Assembly: GCA_900316295.1 (NCBI GenBank)
Contig: ONCJ01000007.1
Location: forward strand, 1-64,000
From: an uncultured Prevotella sp.
Lineage (GTDB): Bacteria; Bacteroidota; Bacteroidia; Bacteroidales; Bacteroidaceae
Direction of reading: 5' to 3'
DNA length: 64,000 nucleotides
Part shown: positions 25,261 to 34,426 of the stretch, piece by piece
Layout of the letters: each line of letters begins with the position of its first letter
Position numbering within the stretch: position 1 is the stretch's first letter
Notes under the pieces: generated by a model
Told to the model about the DNA's origin: nothing
The model's input: the letters and a program-made list of their open reading frames with translations, nothing else
Databases searched by the model: none
Position numbers and translations under genes: made by a program

Positions 25261-25277
25261 AAACAATAAGACAGACT

Positions 25278-26012
25278 ATGAATATCAATCAACGACGAAC
25301 CATCAGGAAATACTCCGATCGTGAAGTTTCGGAAGAATTGCTGAATAAACTGCTCAGCGACTCTATGCGTACTCCCACAATGGGCAACCTACAACTATAT
25401 TCGGTCATCGTGACACGCGACGAGGCTATGAAGCAGCGCTTGGCTCCTGCCCATTTCAATCAGTCTATGGTGACGGATGCTCCTGTAGTGCTCACCATCT
25501 GTGCCGACTTCCGCCGTACAAGCATTTGGGCAGAAAACAGGAAGGCGACTCCTGGCTATGACAACCTGTTGTCGTTCTTCAATGCAAGTACTGACGCTCT
25601 GTTGTTCTGCCAGACCTTCACCAATCTGGCTGAAGAGGCAGGATTGGGTACATGCTTCCTTGGCACTACTATCTATATGCCACAGATGATTATCGACACC
25701 CTTCAACTACCATCATTGGTGTTCCCCGTGGCTACTCTCACCGTGGGATGGCCTGACGAGAATCCTCCTCTGAGTGATCGTCTGCCGTTGGAGGCTATCA
25801 TACACCAGGAGACCTATCATGATTACACCCCCGCAGATATAGACGACCATTATAAAGCAAAGGAACAACTTGAGGAGAATCGACATTTCGTAGAAGTGAA
25901 CAATAAGGAAACACTTGCGCAGGTGTTCACCGATTGCAGATATACCAAGCGAGATAATGAGGCGATGTCAGCAGGGATGATTGAGGCCCTGAAGAGACAG
26001 GGATTTCTTTAA
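25278..26012 (+). CDS. Nitroreductase-family flavoprotein (NfsA/FRP-like)
   Basis: 244 residues. The N-terminus NQRRTIRKYSDREV is the FMN-binding opening of the family, followed by TPTMGNLQLYSVIV, a second FMN-contact region, and AGLGTCFLG near 120. The C-terminal extension (HDYTPADIDDHYKAKE...) is typical of NfsA-type members of about 240 residues. It should reduce nitroaromatics, quinones or flavins with NAD(P)H in the cytoplasm; the natural substrate cannot be told. It lies 17 bp after rmuC and its stop directly abuts the ATG of the Fur-family gene. Confidence 0.88.
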   Translation: MNINQRRTIRKYSDREVSEELLNKLLSDSMRTPTMGNLQLYSVIVTRDEAMKQRLAPAHFNQSMVTDAPVVLTICADFRRTSIWAENRKATPGYDNLLSFFNASTDALLFCQTFTNLAEEAGLGTCFLGTTIYMPQMIIDTLQLPSLVFPVATLTVGWPDENPPLSDRLPLEAIIHQETYHDYTPADIDDHYKAKEQLEENRHFVEVNNKETLAQVFTDCRYTKRDNEAMSAGMIEALKRQGFL

Positions 26013-26471
26013 ATGAAAAAACTGATGAAACAACACCACTTGGAAATAAGTGATGAGCAGTCGCTTGCTAATGCTGGCGTACATGTGACAGCTATCCGAT
26101 TGCTCGTTTGGCGAGAGATAAGACATCGTCTTGACGAGGCGTTCAGCCTTAATGACGTTGAGGCTCTATTGCCTACAATCGATCGTTCCACTCTGTTTCG
26201 TACGCTCACATGCCTTCGTGATGCCCATCTGCTGCATAATATTGACGACGGTAGTGGCTCGCAGAAGTATTGTATATGCCACCACGACGACACTCGTCAA
26301 TGTATGGGACATGTCCACCTCACATGCCGCATTTGTCATCACACCTACTGTCTCAACGATGTGCGTATACCAGGTGTGGCTCTGCCGGCAGGTTTCCAAC
26401 CGGAAGAGACGGAGTATATCGTGAGGGGTGTTTGCTCGAAATGTCAATCTGAGGTGAATGTTGAAAGGTGA
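26013..26471 (+). CDS. Fur-family transcriptional regulator
   Basis: 152 residues. A winged helix at about 20-85 (VTAIRLLVWREIRHRL ... STLFRTLTCLRDAHLL) is followed by a metal-binding dimerisation domain with HVHLTCRICHHTYC and a C-terminal CSKC. The two CxxC pairs form the structural zinc site of Fur proteins. Whether it senses iron, zinc or peroxide is not clear. Its start directly abuts the nitroreductase stop, so the two are cotranscribed; a redox or metal stress role is plausible (inference). Confidence 0.87.
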   Translation: MKKLMKQHHLEISDEQSLANAGVHVTAIRLLVWREIRHRLDEAFSLNDVEALLPTIDRSTLFRTLTCLRDAHLLHNIDDGSGSQKYCICHHDDTRQCMGHVHLTCRICHHTYCLNDVRIPGVALPAGFQPEETEYIVRGVCSKCQSEVNVER

Positions 26472-26474
26472 GAT

Positions 26475-26638
26475 GGCTTTGTCGAAGTTACTTTCGTTCG
26501 ACAATGAAAAGAAAAAACGAGTTTTCCTTTTGCATTGTCCTCACTTAATCGTACCTTTGGCTTTGCCGAAGGTACTTGCGCTCGGGAATAAAAATAAATG
26601 AATTTATTTTGTATTCCGCTCGCTTAATCGTACCTTTG
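26475..26638 (+). repeat. Two tandem diverged copies of an about 82-bp promoter-like element
   Basis: Copy 1 (26475-26558) and copy 2 (26559-26638) both begin GGCTTTG.CGAAG.TACTT.CG and end CGCTTAATCGTACCTTTG or its close variant CACTTAATCGTACCTTTG. Each ends in a TACCTTTG -7 box (26552-26559 and 26631-26638); the second is 31 bp before the gene at 26669. The junction GTACCTTTGGC-TTT-GCCGAAGGTAC can form a hairpin over the first box. A duplicated promoter, or a repeat that carries one. Confidence 0.75.
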
Positions 26639-26668
26639 CACCCACACCTCAATAAAATATATATAGAT

Positions 26669-27202
26669 ATGGCTGACAATAATAAAAACTGGAGCGTAGG
26701 TGCTGGCGCCGACGCACAGGTAATCGAAGTACGACCACGCGAACTGGAGTGTGATGTCGTACGATTCCAGAATAACAAGGAGAAATGGGTGGCATTCGTT
26801 GGACTCATTGACGGACGACCATACGAGATATTTACTGGTCTGCAAGACGATGAGGAGGGTATTGTACTGCCGAAAACTGTGACGAAAGGTAAGATTATCA
26901 AGCAAACTAACGAAGACGGAACCCATAGATATGACTTCCAGTTCGAGAATAAACGTGGCTATAAGACCACTGTGGAGGGTCTGTCCGAGAAGTTTAACCC
27001 CGAATATTGGAACTACGCAAAACTTATCTCTGGTGTACTTCGCTATCGTATGCCGATAGAAAATGTCATCAAACTCGTGGCTTCACTATCGTTAAAGGAC
27101 GAGAGCATCAATACCTGGAAAACGGGTGTGGAGCGAGCTTTGAAGAAGTATGTTAACGGTGGCGATGATGCTGCCAATGCCACAGACGATGCTGACGAGT
27201 AG
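26669..27202 (+). CDS. Stand-alone protein matching the C-terminal region of class II ribonucleotide reductase (NrdJ/TSCPD-like)
   Basis: 177 residues. NKNWSVGAGADAQVIEVRPR then WVAFVGLIDGRPYEIFTG and ISGVLRYRMPIENVIKLV match the C-terminal segment of B12-dependent ribonucleotide reductase. The catalytic barrel is absent, as is the Cys-rich tail that normally ends NrdJ: there is one Cys, and the end is acidic (GGDDAANATDDADE). It cannot be a reductase by itself. It could be a regulator or a relict domain kept for another use. The ATG at 26669 follows the promoter at 26631. It overlaps folB by 14 bp. Confidence 0.8.
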   Translation: MADNNKNWSVGAGADAQVIEVRPRELECDVVRFQNNKEKWVAFVGLIDGRPYEIFTGLQDDEEGIVLPKTVTKGKIIKQTNEDGTHRYDFQFENKRGYKTTVEGLSEKFNPEYWNYAKLISGVLRYRMPIENVIKLVASLSLKDESINTWKTGVERALKKYVNGGDDAANATDDADE

Positions 27203-27581
27203 TTATGTGTTTCTGAAGGGGCTGCGCTTTCATTCCTATCACGGAGTATTAGAGCAGGAGCGAGTAGTCGGCAACGACTATCTTGTGGATGTTCGACTCG
27301 CTGTGAGAATCGATAAGGCGATGGAGAGCGACCGACTCGAGGATACGATTAACTATGCTGAGATACACCATCTCATAAAAAAAGAGATGGTCCAACCGTC
27401 ACAACTGATAGAGCATGTGGCAGGCAGGATATCCCAAAGGCTCTTTGACAGATACGCAGTGGTGACAGGTGTAGACCTGAGGATAACCAAGTTAAACCCG
27501 CCAATGGGTGCAGATTGCGAGGGAGCGGGGGTGGAAGTTCACCTGACAAGAGAAACACCTGCGAACAGTTCTTGCTGTTGA
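27189..27581 (+). CDS. folB: Dihydroneopterin aldolase
   Basis: 130 residues. VFLKGLRFHSYHGVLEQER is the FolB opening, with the conserved YHGVxxxE; the later INYAEIHHLIKKEM and LIEHVAGRI carry the other conserved residues, and RITKLNPPMG is the C-terminal strand. It converts dihydroneopterin to hydroxymethyl-dihydropterin in folate synthesis. The start at 27189 overlaps the previous gene by 14 bp; an earlier in-frame ATG would overlap further and lacks homology. Confidence 0.92.
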   Translation: MLTSSYVFLKGLRFHSYHGVLEQERVVGNDYLVDVRLAVRIDKAMESDRLEDTINYAEIHHLIKKEMVQPSQLIEHVAGRISQRLFDRYAVVTGVDLRITKLNPPMGADCEGAGVEVHLTRETPANSSCC

Positions 27582-27622
27582 CGGCATATATGTCACCCCG
27601 TAAACACACAATAAAATAAACA

Positions 27623-28888
27623 ATGATACGACGAATATACCTAATACTCATCGCAACTATTTTAGTGATTGGCGCAAATGCCGCTGACAAGCGATTTACT
27701 CTCGTGATTGATGCCGGTCACGGTGGTCACGATGCTGGCGCTATAGGTCAGCTGACCAAGGAAAAAATAATCAACCTCAACGTAGCACTCGCATTCGGAC
27801 AACTGGTGGAGCAGAGATGTCCAGACGTCAGAGTAGTCTATACTCGTAGGACGGATGTGTTCATTCCGCTGAAGGAGCGTGCCAATATTGCTAACAAAGC
27901 TGGTGCCGACCTCTTTGTCTCTGTCCATACTAATGCCTTGCCTGCAGGTAGGATAGCTCGCGGCTTCGAGGTATATACTCTTGGTATGCACCGAGCTAAG
28001 GACAATCTTGACGTAGCTATGCGCGAGAACTCCGTGATCTCCATGGAACAAGACTATAAGCAGAAATATCAGGGATTCAATCCTCGTTCGTCTGAGAGCT
28101 ATATCATGTTCGAGTTTATGCAGAGCGCTAACATGGAGAAGAGCGTTGAGTTGGCTAAATACATCCAACGATCGGTTTGTGGCAGCGTGGGTAGAAACGA
28201 TATGGGAGTGCATCAGGCAGGCTTTCTCGTACTTCGAGAGACGTCTATGCCCAGCTGTCTTATCGAACTTGGATTTATAACCACACCTGATGAGGAGCGA
28301 TTCCTCGACTCTGATGACGGAGTGCAGTCTATGGCAAGAGCTATCTTCAAAGGTTTCGAACAGTATAAGAACCGCTATAGCACCAAGGTCGTTGTGCCCT
28401 ATGCCGCACCTAAGGATCAGAGCTTCCAGAACATGGGCCATGTGTTGCCACAGAACATCAATGTTGACAACAATAACAAGATAAAAGCTAAGCAGACAAC
28501 ATCCAAGAAACATAAAGAGAAAGAAGAAAAGGCTAAGCCTGTGACACCATTACAACAACCAACGGCAAAGCCAGCTCAGACCACCAAGGCTGAGACTGAC
28601 TCTAAACCAACAACTACAGGCAGAGGCATCGTGTTTAAGGTACAGATCTTTGCGCTTAACCGTTCGCTACGCCCAGGTAGTCAGCAGTTTAAGGGTCATA
28701 AAGACGTAGATTCGTATCGTGACGGTAACGTATTCAAATACACTATCGGCTCAACATCCAACTACAACGATATCGTCAAGCTAAGGAAATCGCTCAGCGA
28801 GGATTTCCCCGAGTCATTTATCATAGCCTTTAAGGACGGACAACGAATAGATATAAACACAGCCATAACAGAATCTAGGAAGAAATGA
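27623..28888 (+). CDS. N-acetylmuramoyl-L-alanine amidase with SPOR-like C-terminus
   Basis: 421 residues. Signal peptide MIRRIYLILIATILVIGANA. The Amidase_3 domain (about 25-255) has the zinc ligands in VIDAGHGGHDAG and SVHTNA and the catalytic Glu in LIELGFITTPDEE. A charged Lys/Thr/Pro-rich linker (about 290-335) leads to a SPOR-like unit (IVFKVQIFALNRSL ... FKYTIGSTSNYNDIVKLR), which would target it to division-site peptidoglycan. It cleaves the bond between MurNAc and the stem peptide in the periplasm. The stop overlaps the next start by 4 bp. Confidence 0.92.
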   Translation: MIRRIYLILIATILVIGANAADKRFTLVIDAGHGGHDAGAIGQLTKEKIINLNVALAFGQLVEQRCPDVRVVYTRRTDVFIPLKERANIANKAGADLFVSVHTNALPAGRIARGFEVYTLGMHRAKDNLDVAMRENSVISMEQDYKQKYQGFNPRSSESYIMFEFMQSANMEKSVELAKYIQRSVCGSVGRNDMGVHQAGFLVLRETSMPSCLIELGFITTPDEERFLDSDDGVQSMARAIFKGFEQYKNRYSTKVVVPYAAPKDQSFQNMGHVLPQNINVDNNNKIKAKQTTSKKHKEKEEKAKPVTPLQQPTAKPAQTTKAETDSKPTTTGRGIVFKVQIFALNRSLRPGSQQFKGHKDVDSYRDGNVFKYTIGSTSNYNDIVKLRKSLSEDFPESFIIAFKDGQRIDINTAITESRKK

Positions 28889-29802
28889 AGAAAGAAATTA
28901 AAATAGCACTCGTAGCTATAGCTGGCATCATGATAATGTTCTTTGGAATGACATTCCTCAAGGGACTGAGTCTTTTCTCTAATGGTACGACGTATATAAT
29001 GAAGTTCAATGACATCAGCGGACTCTCAACCTCCAGTCCTGTCTATGCCAATGGCTATAAGGTTGGCACCATCAAGAACATCAACTACAACTACGATAAA
29101 GTGGGCGACATACAGGTTGAGGCCAGCATCGACGACAATATGACTATACCCGAGGGTACGCGAGCCGAGATCTCAAGCGACCTTCTGGGCAACGTACAGG
29201 TAAAACTCCTCCTTGCCAACTCAGGTAAGGCTCTCAGTCCTGGCGGTTTCATTGACGGTCGGATAGACAACGGAGCCATGGGCGAACTGAAAAACATGAT
29301 ACCGTACATTCAGGAGATGTTACCAAAACTTGACTCCATCCTCACCAGTGTCAATACGTTGCTTGCCGATCCTACCATTGCCGCATCGGTGCATAACGTC
29401 AACCGTATCACCTCCGACCTCACCACGTCAACCCAGCTACTCAATAATATGCTTGCACAGCTCAATCGTGAAGTACCCGCCCTTTCGAACAAGGCAGGCA
29501 ATGTGCTTGATGGAGCATCGGCTACGATGCTTGCAGCCAATGGCATGATAGCCAACATCAATGGTAAGATGGACAGCGTGGATATAGCAAAGACTATGTC
29601 CAAGGTGGAGCAAACTCTTGCCAATGTTCAGGAACTCTCAGACAAACTGAACAGCAAAGAGGGCTCGCTCGGTATGCTCATGAACGATAAGGGACTATAC
29701 AACAATCTCTCCAATGCTGCGGCAAGCTTTGACTCGCTGGTGACCAACATCAAGGCCCAGCCTAAAAGATATGTCCATTTCTCTGTGTTTGGAAAAAAAT
29801 AA
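28885..29802 (+). CDS. MlaD/MCE-domain protein
   Basis: 305 residues. One N-terminal membrane segment (IALVAIAGIMIMFFGMTFL) is followed by an MCE domain at about 38-120 (YIMKFNDISGLSTSSPVYANG ... DLLGNVQVKLLL), then a helical region with many LNN/LSNK heptads (about 135-295). MCE proteins form periplasmic rings that move lipids between membranes. The usual ATPase and permease partners are not next to it. ATGA overlap with the amidase gene indicates cotranscription. Confidence 0.88.
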   Translation: MKKEIKIALVAIAGIMIMFFGMTFLKGLSLFSNGTTYIMKFNDISGLSTSSPVYANGYKVGTIKNINYNYDKVGDIQVEASIDDNMTIPEGTRAEISSDLLGNVQVKLLLANSGKALSPGGFIDGRIDNGAMGELKNMIPYIQEMLPKLDSILTSVNTLLADPTIAASVHNVNRITSDLTTSTQLLNNMLAQLNREVPALSNKAGNVLDGASATMLAANGMIANINGKMDSVDIAKTMSKVEQTLANVQELSDKLNSKEGSLGMLMNDKGLYNNLSNAAASFDSLVTNIKAQPKRYVHFSVFGKK

Positions 29803-30145
29803 AAGAGTATATCTATTTAGATTTAGTACAAATAGTGACTTAATGTTCCACACTTTAGACAATAGTTGTAATCAAGGATAAATCAACAACTTCTAACATC
29901 TGGGTCAAATGTTTCACTATATTGGTGTAAATGCATGCTGAAAAAAAGTAAACATTTTGATTTTCAGAAACTTGGAAATATGCAAATCGGGGTTTTAATA
30001 GATTTACTCCGAATAATAATGGAAAGCCCTATATATAGGGCATTTGGGCGATGTTGGTAAATAATTGCAAAAAATATGCATTGTTTTAATAATGAAAAAA
30101 TTTTTACCTTTGCAAAGTTGAAACGTGTAACTAACTAAAAACCGT
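29803..30145. other. AT-rich region upstream of dnaA with palindrome and promoter
   Basis: 343 bases without a gene. It contains the perfect 16-bp palindrome GCCCTATATATAGGGC (30026-30041) and the dnaA promoter: a TACCTTTG box at 30105-30112 with TTG about 21 bp upstream, 34 bp before the start codon. A single weak DnaA-box-like match (TGTTCCACA, 29844-29852) is not enough to call an origin. Confidence 0.6.
30105..30112 (+). promoter_or_regulatory. Promoter -7 element of dnaA
   Basis: TACCTTTG followed by CAAAG, with TTG at 30081-30083, in the spacing known for Bacteroidetes sigma-ABfr promoters. The start codon is 34 bp further on. Confidence 0.65.
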
Positions 30146-31558
30146 ATGAACACAAACCCACAGGCACTCTGGCAACAATGTCTCTCGTTAATTAGAGACA
30201 ACGTCACAGAGCAGCAGTACAAAACATGGTTTAGCCCCATCGCCTTCGAGAGCTACAGCGAGCCTTCGAAGACGTTGCTCTTGCAGGTACCGAGCCCGTT
30301 CGTCTACGAGTACCTTGAGGAGAACTATGTTGACTTGCTGAGCAGGGTTCTCACGCGTGTATATGGAAAAGGTACGCGACTGACGTACCGTGTTGTTACC
30401 GACAAGACCAACAATATCTCGCAGGATTTGGCTGTCGACCCAGTGGAGAGCATTGACACGCTGCGTCAGACCAACAGAGCCAACCAGTCGCCCACGGTCA
30501 TCGATGCTGCACCTCTTGAGGATATAGACTCACGACTCGACATCCATAAGTCGTTTGCTACATTCATTGAGGGCGACAGCAATAAGCTGCCACGCTCTAT
30601 CGGACTGTCAATAGCTGAGCATCCTAATACTACACAGTTCAACCCGATGTTCATCTATGGTCCGTCGGGATGCGGCAAGACCCATCTTATCAATGCCATC
30701 GGTCTCCGCACCAAGCAGCTCTATCCACAGAAACGAGTGCTCTATATCAGTGCGCGCCTCTTCCAGGTACAGTATACTAATGCTGTACTTCAGAATACTA
30801 CTAACGACTTGATAATGTTCTATCAGTCTATCGACGTGCTTATCGTCGACGATGTTCAGGAGTGGATGAGCGCTGCCAAGACACAGGATACATTCTTCCA
30901 TATCTTCAATCACCTGTTCCTTAATGGCAAACGTATCATTCTCGCATCCGACCGCCCTCCAGTCGACCTGAAGGGTATGAAGGAGCGTCTGCTCACACGT
31001 TTTGCTTGCGGCCTGATTGCTGAGTTGGAACGACCTAATGTCCAGCTTTGTGTAGACATTCTGAACAGTAAGATACGCCGTGACGGATTGAAGATACCTG
31101 CTGACGTGGTACAATATATCGCCACTACAGCCAACGGAAGCGTCAGAAGTCTGCAGGGCGTCATTGACAGTCTCATGGCTTATAGCATCGTATACAATAG
31201 CAATATTGACATGCGACTGGCAGAGCGAGTGATCAAGCGAGCCGTCGATGTTGATGATAAACCACTCACCGTCGACGATATCATGGATACTGTATGCAGG
31301 CATTTCAATGTTTCGCCATCTGCTGTGTCGTCACGTAGCCGCAAGCGCGAGCTTGTAATGGCTCGTCAGGTGTCTATGTATCTTGCTCAGAAATACACCA
31401 AGATGCCTGCATCACGTATTGGCAAGCTTGTTGGTGGCAGAGACCATTCTACCGTCATCCACAGTTGTTCGCAGGTAGAGCAGCGCCTCAAGGCAGACAA
31501 GGCTTTCGACATGGAGATTACTTCTATTGAAGACTCTTTCAAGCTGAAAACCAAATAA
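30146..31558 (+). CDS. dnaA: Chromosomal replication initiator protein DnaA
   Basis: 470 residues with all four domains. Domain I (about 1-85, LWQQCLSLIRDNVTEQQYKTW), linker (about 90-140), AAA+ ATPase with Walker A YGPSGCGKTH at 171-180 and Walker B VLIVDDVQ near 230, and DNA-binding domain IV ending ASRIGKLVGGRDHSTVIHS, the DnaA signature. It binds DnaA boxes and opens the origin. It is a single-gene transcript on the plus strand that converges with nrdG. Confidence 0.97.
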   Translation: MNTNPQALWQQCLSLIRDNVTEQQYKTWFSPIAFESYSEPSKTLLLQVPSPFVYEYLEENYVDLLSRVLTRVYGKGTRLTYRVVTDKTNNISQDLAVDPVESIDTLRQTNRANQSPTVIDAAPLEDIDSRLDIHKSFATFIEGDSNKLPRSIGLSIAEHPNTTQFNPMFIYGPSGCGKTHLINAIGLRTKQLYPQKRVLYISARLFQVQYTNAVLQNTTNDLIMFYQSIDVLIVDDVQEWMSAAKTQDTFFHIFNHLFLNGKRIILASDRPPVDLKGMKERLLTRFACGLIAELERPNVQLCVDILNSKIRRDGLKIPADVVQYIATTANGSVRSLQGVIDSLMAYSIVYNSNIDMRLAERVIKRAVDVDDKPLTVDDIMDTVCRHFNVSPSAVSSRSRKRELVMARQVSMYLAQKYTKMPASRIGKLVGGRDHSTVIHSCSQVEQRLKADKAFDMEITSIEDSFKLKTK

Positions 31559-31588
31559 CACTTTTCCATATTTTGTTAATGCCTGTAG

Positions 31589-32092
31589 TTAGAATAGCAG
31601 GTTTTCTTCGTTGAGAAGTACGATGCGTTGATTCTTCAGCGATGCCTGAACGTTGATGAGTCGCTGGTTGGAGCTACCTCGAAAGAGGAGGTCGGGGTTA
31701 CGAAGTGTCTGGATGAACGGTCCGTCGACGAGTACGTCGAGCTGTTCGAGTAGTGCCAGTCGGGTAGGGTTGTGTAGGATTTGCTCGTAGGTATAACCCG
31801 TGAAGCACCAAATGTCCTTGTCTGTCTCTTGCCTTATGGCGCGTGCCAGTTCCGTAAACCCTTCTGCTTGATACATGGGGTCGCCGCCACTGAAGGTGAC
31901 ATTAGCCCAAGGGTCGGACTTGATGATGTCCATAATTTCACGAGTAGACATCAGATGCCCGTTGTTGATGTCCCACGACTGAGGGTTCTGACAGCCTGGG
32001 CAGGCGTGATGACAACCGGCACAATAGATAGAGGTCCTGAATCCAGGACCATCTACCATTGTGTCTTCTATGATGTCTAATACTGAGAGCAT
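31589..32092 (-). CDS. nrdG: Anaerobic ribonucleoside-triphosphate reductase activating protein (radical SAM)
   Basis: 167 residues from the ATG at 32092 (MLSVLDIIEDTMVDGPGFRT). The radical SAM cluster motif CHHACPGC (CxxxCxxC) is near residues 27-34, followed by the SGGDPM motif. It uses SAM to create the glycyl radical on NrdD. An upstream ATG at 32143 would overlap nrdD by 29 bp and adds no conserved sequence, so the shorter start is preferred; the gap to nrdD is then 22 bp. Confidence 0.93.
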   Translation of the reverse strand: MLSVLDIIEDTMVDGPGFRTSIYCAGCHHACPGCQNPQSWDINNGHLMSTREIMDIIKSDPWANVTFSGGDPMYQAEGFTELARAIRQETDKDIWCFTGYTYEQILHNPTRLALLEQLDVLVDGPFIQTLRNPDLLFRGSSNQRLINVQASLKNQRIVLLNEENLLF

Positions 32093-32114
32093 CCTAGTTT
32101 TGAGTTGTTTCCCC

Positions 32115-34349
32115 TTAATCTTGATCGAAGAGACTCTTTCCACCGATATGGGTTACACGGTCGTTGAGCTCACACAACTTTCCGTGGTTCCACCGGTCGG
32201 TAGTACCTACGAGGTAGCCAGTGATGCGCTGTAGCTTATCGATGTTGGTACTACCACACTTCGGACATACCTCCAGTTTCGGATCAGCGTTTTCATAGCC
32301 GCAGTCGAGACAGCGGTTGCGGTTGTGGTTGACGCTGCCGTAACCCATGTTCAGCTTATCCATCATGTCTACAACGCTCATGATGACCTGTGGGTTGTGG
32401 GTGGCGTCGCCGTCTATCTCTACATAGAAGATGTGGCCACCACGCGTAAGGTCGTGGTATGGAGCCTCCACCTCTGCCTTGTGGCGTGCCGAGCATTTGT
32501 AGTATACGGGCACATGGTTGGAGTTGGTGTAGTAGTCGCGGTCGGTGATGCCTGTCAGTATGCCGAAATCTTTGCGGTCTTTCTTCGTGAACTTACCTGC
32601 CAGTCCTTCAGCTGGTGTGGCGAGGACGCTATAGTTGTGATGATAACGCTCGCAGAACTCATTCACTCTGTCACGCATGTAGGTGATGATCTTCAGTCCG
32701 AGCTGCTGGCTCTCTTCCGACTCACCGTGATGCTTGCCCGTGAGGGCTACGAGACATTCAGCAAGTCCGATGAAGCCTATACCCAGTGTTCCCTGGTTGA
32801 TGACAGACTCGATGGTGTCGTTGGGTCCGAGTTTGTCGGCACCAATCCATAGAGAACGCATGAGCAGTGGGAACTGCTTTGCATAGGCGGTCTTCTGGAA
32901 CTGGTATCTCTCGTCGAGCTGTTTGGCTGTCACCTCCAACATGTTGTCCAACTTAGCCATGAACTGGGCAATACGCGCCTCCTTGTCCTCAATGTCCATG
33001 CACTCTATGGCCAGACGTACTATATTGATGGTGGAGAAGGAGAGGTTGCCCCTGCCGATGCTGGTCTTTGGTCCGAAACGGTTTTCAAATACGCGTGTTC
33101 GACACCCCATCGTAGCCACCTCGTGCATGTAGCGCATGGGGTCGTCGGCACGCCACGCATCGTCTTGGTTGAAAGTGGCGTCGAGATTGAGGAAGTTTGG
33201 GAAGAAACGACGGGCTGACACCTTGCATGACAGTTGATATAGGTCGAAGTTCGGGTCGTCGGGCAGGTAGTTGACGCCACGCTTCTTTTTCCATATCTGT
33301 ATTGGGAAGATGGCGGTCTCGCCATTGCCTACGCCCTCATAGGTGGAGAGTAGTATCTCACGCATCACGCAACGGCCCTCGGCTGAGGTGTCGGTGCCAT
33401 AGTTGATGGATGAGAATACCACCTGATTGCCACCACGTGAGTGGATGGTGTTCATATTGTGTATGAAAGCCTCCATAGCCTGATGTACTCTGCCTACGGT
33501 CTTGTTGACCGCATGTTGTAGCACACGCTCGTCGCCTTCGAGTCCGTCGAGTGGCTTCTTGAGATAGTCTACTAATGGCTGGTCGTACAGGTGTTTGTAG
33601 TCTTTACCGTTGAGATCTTCCAAAGCCTTGAGCTCCTCGATGAGGCTCATTCTCACATAAGGGGCGAGATAGAAGTCGAAGGCAGGGATGGCTTGTCCAC
33701 CATGCATCTCGTTCTGGGCGCATTCCATAGAGATACATGCCAGCACGCTGGCTGTCTCTATGCGCTTGGCTGGTCGGCTGGCACCATGACCTGCCACAAA
33801 TCCGTGGTTCAGAATGTTGTCAAGCGGATGTTGACAACAGGTGAGCGACTTTGTGGGATAGTAGTCTTTGTCGTGGATGTGCAGGTAATTGTGCTCCACA
33901 GCGTCACGGCTCTCGTCAGATAGCAGATAGTCGTCAACGAAAGGCTTGGTGGTCTCCGAGGCGAACTTCATCATCATGCCTGCCGGAGTGTCAGCGTTCA
34001 TGTTGGCATTCTCACGAGTGACGTCATTGTTCTTGATGTTGACAATGTCCAGGAAGATGTCGCGTGTCTTTGCCTTGCGCGCTATGCTGCGTTGGTTGCG
34101 GTAGGCAATGTATTTCTGGGCTACATCCTTACGTGAGCTCTTCATAAGCTCTATCTCCACCATGTCCTGTATAGCCTCGACAGTCATCTGGCTCGTACCC
34201 TTAGCGGCAATGTGATCGGTAATCTGATAGAGCAGACGCTCGTCTTCGCCCTTGTCGGTGTGGAGCATAGCCTTGCGTATGGCAGCCATGATCTTCTGCT
34301 CGTTGAAGCCTACGATGCGTCCGTCTCTTTTTATTACAGTCTGTATCAT
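32115..34349 (-). CDS. nrdD: Anaerobic ribonucleoside-triphosphate reductase
   Basis: 744 residues. An N-terminal ATP-cone (IQTVIKRDGRIVGFNEQKI) for allosteric control, the catalytic barrel, a C-terminal zinc site (CLDCGYEN ... CPKCGS) and the glycyl-radical loop RITGYLVG near residue 715. It makes dNTPs without oxygen using the radical set by NrdG, encoded just downstream. Together with class I fumarase nearby it marks an anaerobe. Frame intact. Confidence 0.96.
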   Translation of the reverse strand: MIQTVIKRDGRIVGFNEQKIMAAIRKAMLHTDKGEDERLLYQITDHIAAKGTSQMTVEAIQDMVEIELMKSSRKDVAQKYIAYRNQRSIARKAKTRDIFLDIVNIKNNDVTRENANMNADTPAGMMMKFASETTKPFVDDYLLSDESRDAVEHNYLHIHDKDYYPTKSLTCCQHPLDNILNHGFVAGHGASRPAKRIETASVLACISMECAQNEMHGGQAIPAFDFYLAPYVRMSLIEELKALEDLNGKDYKHLYDQPLVDYLKKPLDGLEGDERVLQHAVNKTVGRVHQAMEAFIHNMNTIHSRGGNQVVFSSINYGTDTSAEGRCVMREILLSTYEGVGNGETAIFPIQIWKKKRGVNYLPDDPNFDLYQLSCKVSARRFFPNFLNLDATFNQDDAWRADDPMRYMHEVATMGCRTRVFENRFGPKTSIGRGNLSFSTINIVRLAIECMDIEDKEARIAQFMAKLDNMLEVTAKQLDERYQFQKTAYAKQFPLLMRSLWIGADKLGPNDTIESVINQGTLGIGFIGLAECLVALTGKHHGESEESQQLGLKIITYMRDRVNEFCERYHHNYSVLATPAEGLAGKFTKKDRKDFGILTGITDRDYYTNSNHVPVYYKCSARHKAEVEAPYHDLTRGGHIFYVEIDGDATHNPQVIMSVVDMMDKLNMGYGSVNHNRNRCLDCGYENADPKLEVCPKCGSTNIDKLQRITGYLVGTTDRWNHGKLCELNDRVTHIGGKSLFDQD

Positions 34350-34392
34350 TATGTTTTGTTGTTTATTAGTGGTGAGTGGATAGATTTCATCC

Positions 34393-34426
34393 TATTGTTC
34401 AATGTTCAACGTTCATTGTTCAACGT
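34393..34426. repeat. Intergenic word repeat (GTTCAACGTTCA type)
   Basis: TGTTCAATGTTCAACGTTCA then TTGTTCAACG: near-tandem 8-10 bp words between the fumarase and nrdD genes. The block supplies the fumarase stop codon (34420-34422). Confidence 0.65.

Noticed and set aside
29803-30145. Replication origin next to dnaA
   Set aside because: The region is AT-rich and has a 16-bp palindrome, but only one poor DnaA-box match, and gene orientation on the two sides does not switch as expected for an origin.
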